Source: Bacteriovorax stolpii
GTDB taxonomy: Bacteria; Bdellovibrionota; Bacteriovoracia; Bacteriovoracales; Bacteriovoracaceae
Assembly: GCA_945862475.1 (NCBI GenBank)
Contig: CAMAYW010000125.1
Coordinates: 1 to 7,013, forward strand
Reading direction: 5' to 3'
Length of the DNA: 7,013 nt
The notes beneath the pieces were generated by a model, which made no database searches, had not been told where the DNA came from, and saw only the letters and a list, made by a program, of their open reading frames with translations. Numbering within the stretch: the first letter of the stretch is position 1; each line of letters starts with the position of its first letter. Below, in pieces: positions 5,266-7,013 of this stretch. A program made the translations under genes and the position numbers.

Positions 5266-6003
5266 TTATTTATCTCCGCATAGTGCCAAAAAATCTTTGG
5301 CCTTGAGACTTGCTCCACCCACAAGTCCACCATCAATGTCCTTTTGGGCCAGTAATTCTTCGATGTTATCTGGTTTTACTGAGCCTCCGTAAAGGATTCT
5401 TGTCTTGTCACCAAAGCTTGGGAATTTGGTCTGAAGGATTGATCTAATATAAGCATGAACCTCTTGGGCCTCTTTAGGCGTCGCTGTTTTACCTGTCCCA
5501 ATGGCCCAAACGGGTTCATAAGCAATAATGAGATTGTCTATGTTGGCCTTCGACTGATCGTTTAATCCCTGGTGCAGTTGGTCCTCAATGATGGAGAGTG
5601 TCTGACCATTTTCCCTTTCCGAGAGAGTTTCACCAACGCAGTAAACTGCTACGAGACCCTCATTCATAACAGTTCGAACTTTCGCGTTTAAACCTCGAGA
5701 AGTTTCTCCAAAGTATTGTCTTCTCTCAGAGTGACCAAGAATCACAAAATGGCCGTTCATATCTTTAAGAGCTCTGGGAGAAACTTCTCCTGTAAAGGCC
5801 CCATCAATATGCTCAGAGCAGTTTTGCAGTCCAGCTTTTACACCGGAAGTTTTAAGTTCCTCAACGATAGGAAAATGAATAGATTGTGAGGCAATCCAAG
5901 CTTCTCTTTTTTCTGAAAAATGTTCATTAAAGGTCTTAAAGAACTCTGCTACTTCATGAGAGTTCTTATTCATTTTCCAATTCCCAACTAATAATTTTTT
6001 CAT
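5266..6003 (-). CDS. tpiA: Triosephosphate isomerase
   Basis: A 245-residue cytosolic TIM-barrel enzyme interconverting dihydroxyacetone phosphate and glyceraldehyde 3-phosphate in glycolysis and gluconeogenesis. Catalytic residues are all visible: N8 and K10 in VGNWKMN, H91 in ILGHSERRQYFGET, and the base E163 in AYEPVWAIGTGKTATP, which includes the mobile loop 6. The phosphate-binding segments YGGSV (205-209) and GLVGGASL (226-233) are intact. Length is usual for the family. ATG 6003 is preferred: GGGAG (6015-6011) is seven bases upstream, while the adjacent in-frame GTG at 6006 would leave only four. The ATG begins two bases after the pgk stop, so translation is probably coupled to pgk. 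Confidence 0.97.
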   Translation of the reverse strand: MKKLLVGNWKMNKNSHEVAEFFKTFNEHFSEKREAWIASQSIHFPIVEELKTSGVKAGLQNCSEHIDGAFTGEVSPRALKDMNGHFVILGHSERRQYFGETSRGLNAKVRTVMNEGLVAVYCVGETLSERENGQTLSIIEDQLHQGLNDQSKANIDNLIIAYEPVWAIGTGKTATPKEAQEVHAYIRSILQTKFPSFGDKTRILYGGSVKPDNIEELLAQKDIDGGLVGGASLKAKDFLALCGDK

Positions 6004-6005
6004 CA

Positions 6006-7013
6006 CTAAACTCCCATTTTAAGTGCTTGTACACCAGGTAGTTCTCCCTTCTCAATATACTCAAGGGATGCTCCTCCACCAGTGGAGACATGGCCAAATT
6101 TATCAGCTTCACCAGATTGCTGGACTGCTGCTACCGAGTCACCTCCACCAACAACAGAAAATGATTTCGTGGAAGCAATTGTGTGTGCAATGGACATCGT
6201 TCCTTTCTCAAAATTTTTAGACTCAAACAAACCCATAGGGCCATTCCAGAAAATGGTCTTGGCTGTTTTAAGGTGGTCTGAATAGGACTTAATTGTTTCT
6301 GGTCCAATATCGAGACCCATCTTGCCTTCAGGGATATTGGTGTTGGCACATGCCTCAGGTCCAGCCTCTAGGCCATCTGCAATAATATGGTCCTTAGGAA
6401 GTTGGATCTTGCCTCCCTTATCAGCTTGAAGAAGTTGTTTCGCAAGATTAACGTCTTCATCGCTACAAAGCGATTTTCCAACAGTGATACCCTTAGCCTT
6501 TAAAAATGGATAGGCCATCGCTCCGCCAATTAATAATGAATCAACAAGAACGAGCATCTTTTCGATGGTTTTAATTTTATCCGAAACTTTTGCTCCCCCT
6601 AGAACAGCAACAAAAGGTTTGGCAGGTTTTTCTAGAAGAGCACTTAGGGAATCAATTTCTTTTTTCATTAATAACCCAGCATAAGCTCGGTTCTTAAAGA
6701 AAGCGTTAATAGCATAGGTGGAAGAGTGTTTTCTGTGGGCAGCTCCGAAAGCGTCATTCACATAAACATCTCCGTATTGAGAAAGTTTCTCAGCAAGCTC
6801 CATATCATTTTTTTCTTCGCCGGGAATAAAACGAATATTTTCAAGGAGAACAATTTTTGTTTCAGGAAGTTGAAGAAGATTTTTCACTCCATTATCAACT
6901 GCGGATTCTGAAAGAATGACATCTGTTGCGAGTTTCTTTGCAAGATACTCCGCCACAGGCTCAAGAGAGTACTTGGGATCAGCTTTCCCATCCGGTCGAC
7001 CCAAATGACTTAT
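6006..7013 (-). CDS. pgk: Phosphoglycerate kinase (N-terminus outside window)
   Basis: This encodes 335 visible residues of phosphoglycerate kinase, which transfers phosphate from 1,3-bisphosphoglycerate to ADP in glycolysis (cytosol, monomer, two lobes). The frame runs off the right edge. It enters the window at ISHLGRPDGK, a substrate-binding motif normally near residue 60, so about 55-60 residues are missing. Visible motifs in window numbering are LLENIRF (56-62), NDAFGAAHRKHSS (86-98), VLGGAKVSDKI (137-147), the hinge/nucleotide region FWNGPMGLFE (255-264), VVGGGDSVAA (287-296) and STGGGASLE (310-318). All look intact. The ribosome binding site of tpiA lies inside its last codons. The promoter lies outside the window; gapA often precedes pgk in this arrangement, which cannot be checked here. 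Confidence 0.97.
   Translation of the reverse strand: MSHLGRPDGKADPKYSLEPVAEYLAKKLATDVILSESAVDNGVKNLLQLPETKIVLLENIRFIPGEEKNDMELAEKLSQYGDVYVNDAFGAAHRKHSSTYAINAFFKNRAYAGLLMKKEIDSLSALLEKPAKPFVAVLGGAKVSDKIKTIEKMLVLVDSLLIGGAMAYPFLKAKGITVGKSLCSDEDVNLAKQLLQADKGGKIQLPKDHIIADGLEAGPEACANTNIPEGKMGLDIGPETIKSYSDHLKTAKTIFWNGPMGLFESKNFEKGTMSIAHTIASTKSFSVVGGGDSVAAVQQSGEADKFGHVSTGGGASLEYIEKGELPGVQALKMGV
6011..6015 (-). promoter_or_regulatory. Ribosome binding site of tpiA inside the pgk end
   Basis: GGGAG on the minus strand falls within the penultimate codons of pgk and lies seven bases before ATG 6003. It decides the tpiA start over the neighbouring GTG and supports translational coupling between the two glycolytic genes. 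Confidence 0.75.

Noticed and set aside
6004..6006. GTG at 6006 as the tpiA start, overlapping the pgk stop.
   Set aside because: The adjacent ATG has better spacing from GGGAG and gives the standard MKKLLVGNWKMN start; the difference is one residue.
7002..7004. TTG at 7004 as a pgk start.
   Set aside because: It is the leucine codon of the conserved SHLGRP motif; the frame continues to the window edge, so the gene is 5'-truncated by the window.

Overview
The window is about 7 kb of AT-leaning (roughly 40% GC), gene-dense bacterial chromosome. Most of it is conserved core genes, with no sign of mobile elements, CRISPR arrays, tRNA or rRNA. The pgk-tpiA-secG order, a TadE/G-like protein with an unusually large exported part, an HD-GYP protein with an N-terminal domain starting FFSVR, and a small CxxC/CPYCGFD membrane protein together suggest a predatory or free-living member of the Bdellovibrionota (Bdellovibrio/Bacteriovorax type). 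That placement is inferred from remembered family resemblance, not from a search.

Layout. (1) Positions 1-2187, minus strand: one continuous reading frame of at least 729 codons that runs off the left edge. It encodes a TadE/G-like protein with an N-terminal membrane anchor and a large exported domain. (2) 2188-2483: a divergent intergenic region rich in inverted repeats, possibly a structured RNA leader or a small RNA. (3) 2484-2861, plus: a small unrecognised membrane protein with two CxxC pairs flanking a two-helix hairpin. (4) 2862-3054: the ssb leader, with a GGAAA triplication and a hairpin. (5) 3055-3501, plus: ssb, closed by a strong intrinsic terminator. (6) 3605-4741, plus: an HD-GYP cyclic-di-GMP phosphodiesterase, probably driven by an extended -10 promoter lying almost on its start codon. 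(7) Minus strand from the right edge: pgk (5' end missing), tpiA and secG, ending in an intrinsic terminator that lies partly inside the last codons of the convergent HD-GYP gene.

How the genes relate. pgk and tpiA encode consecutive lower-glycolysis enzymes and are translationally coupled (stop and start 2 bases apart). secG is probably cotranscribed and supplies the accessory subunit of the SecYEG translocon. ssb and the HD-GYP gene are separate single-gene units divided by a terminator. The Tad-like gene and the CxxC membrane protein are divergent and may share the intergenic control region.

I found no clear new multi-gene system. The parts least explained by known families are the structured 2188-2483 region, the CxxC membrane protein, and the exported domain of the Tad-like protein.
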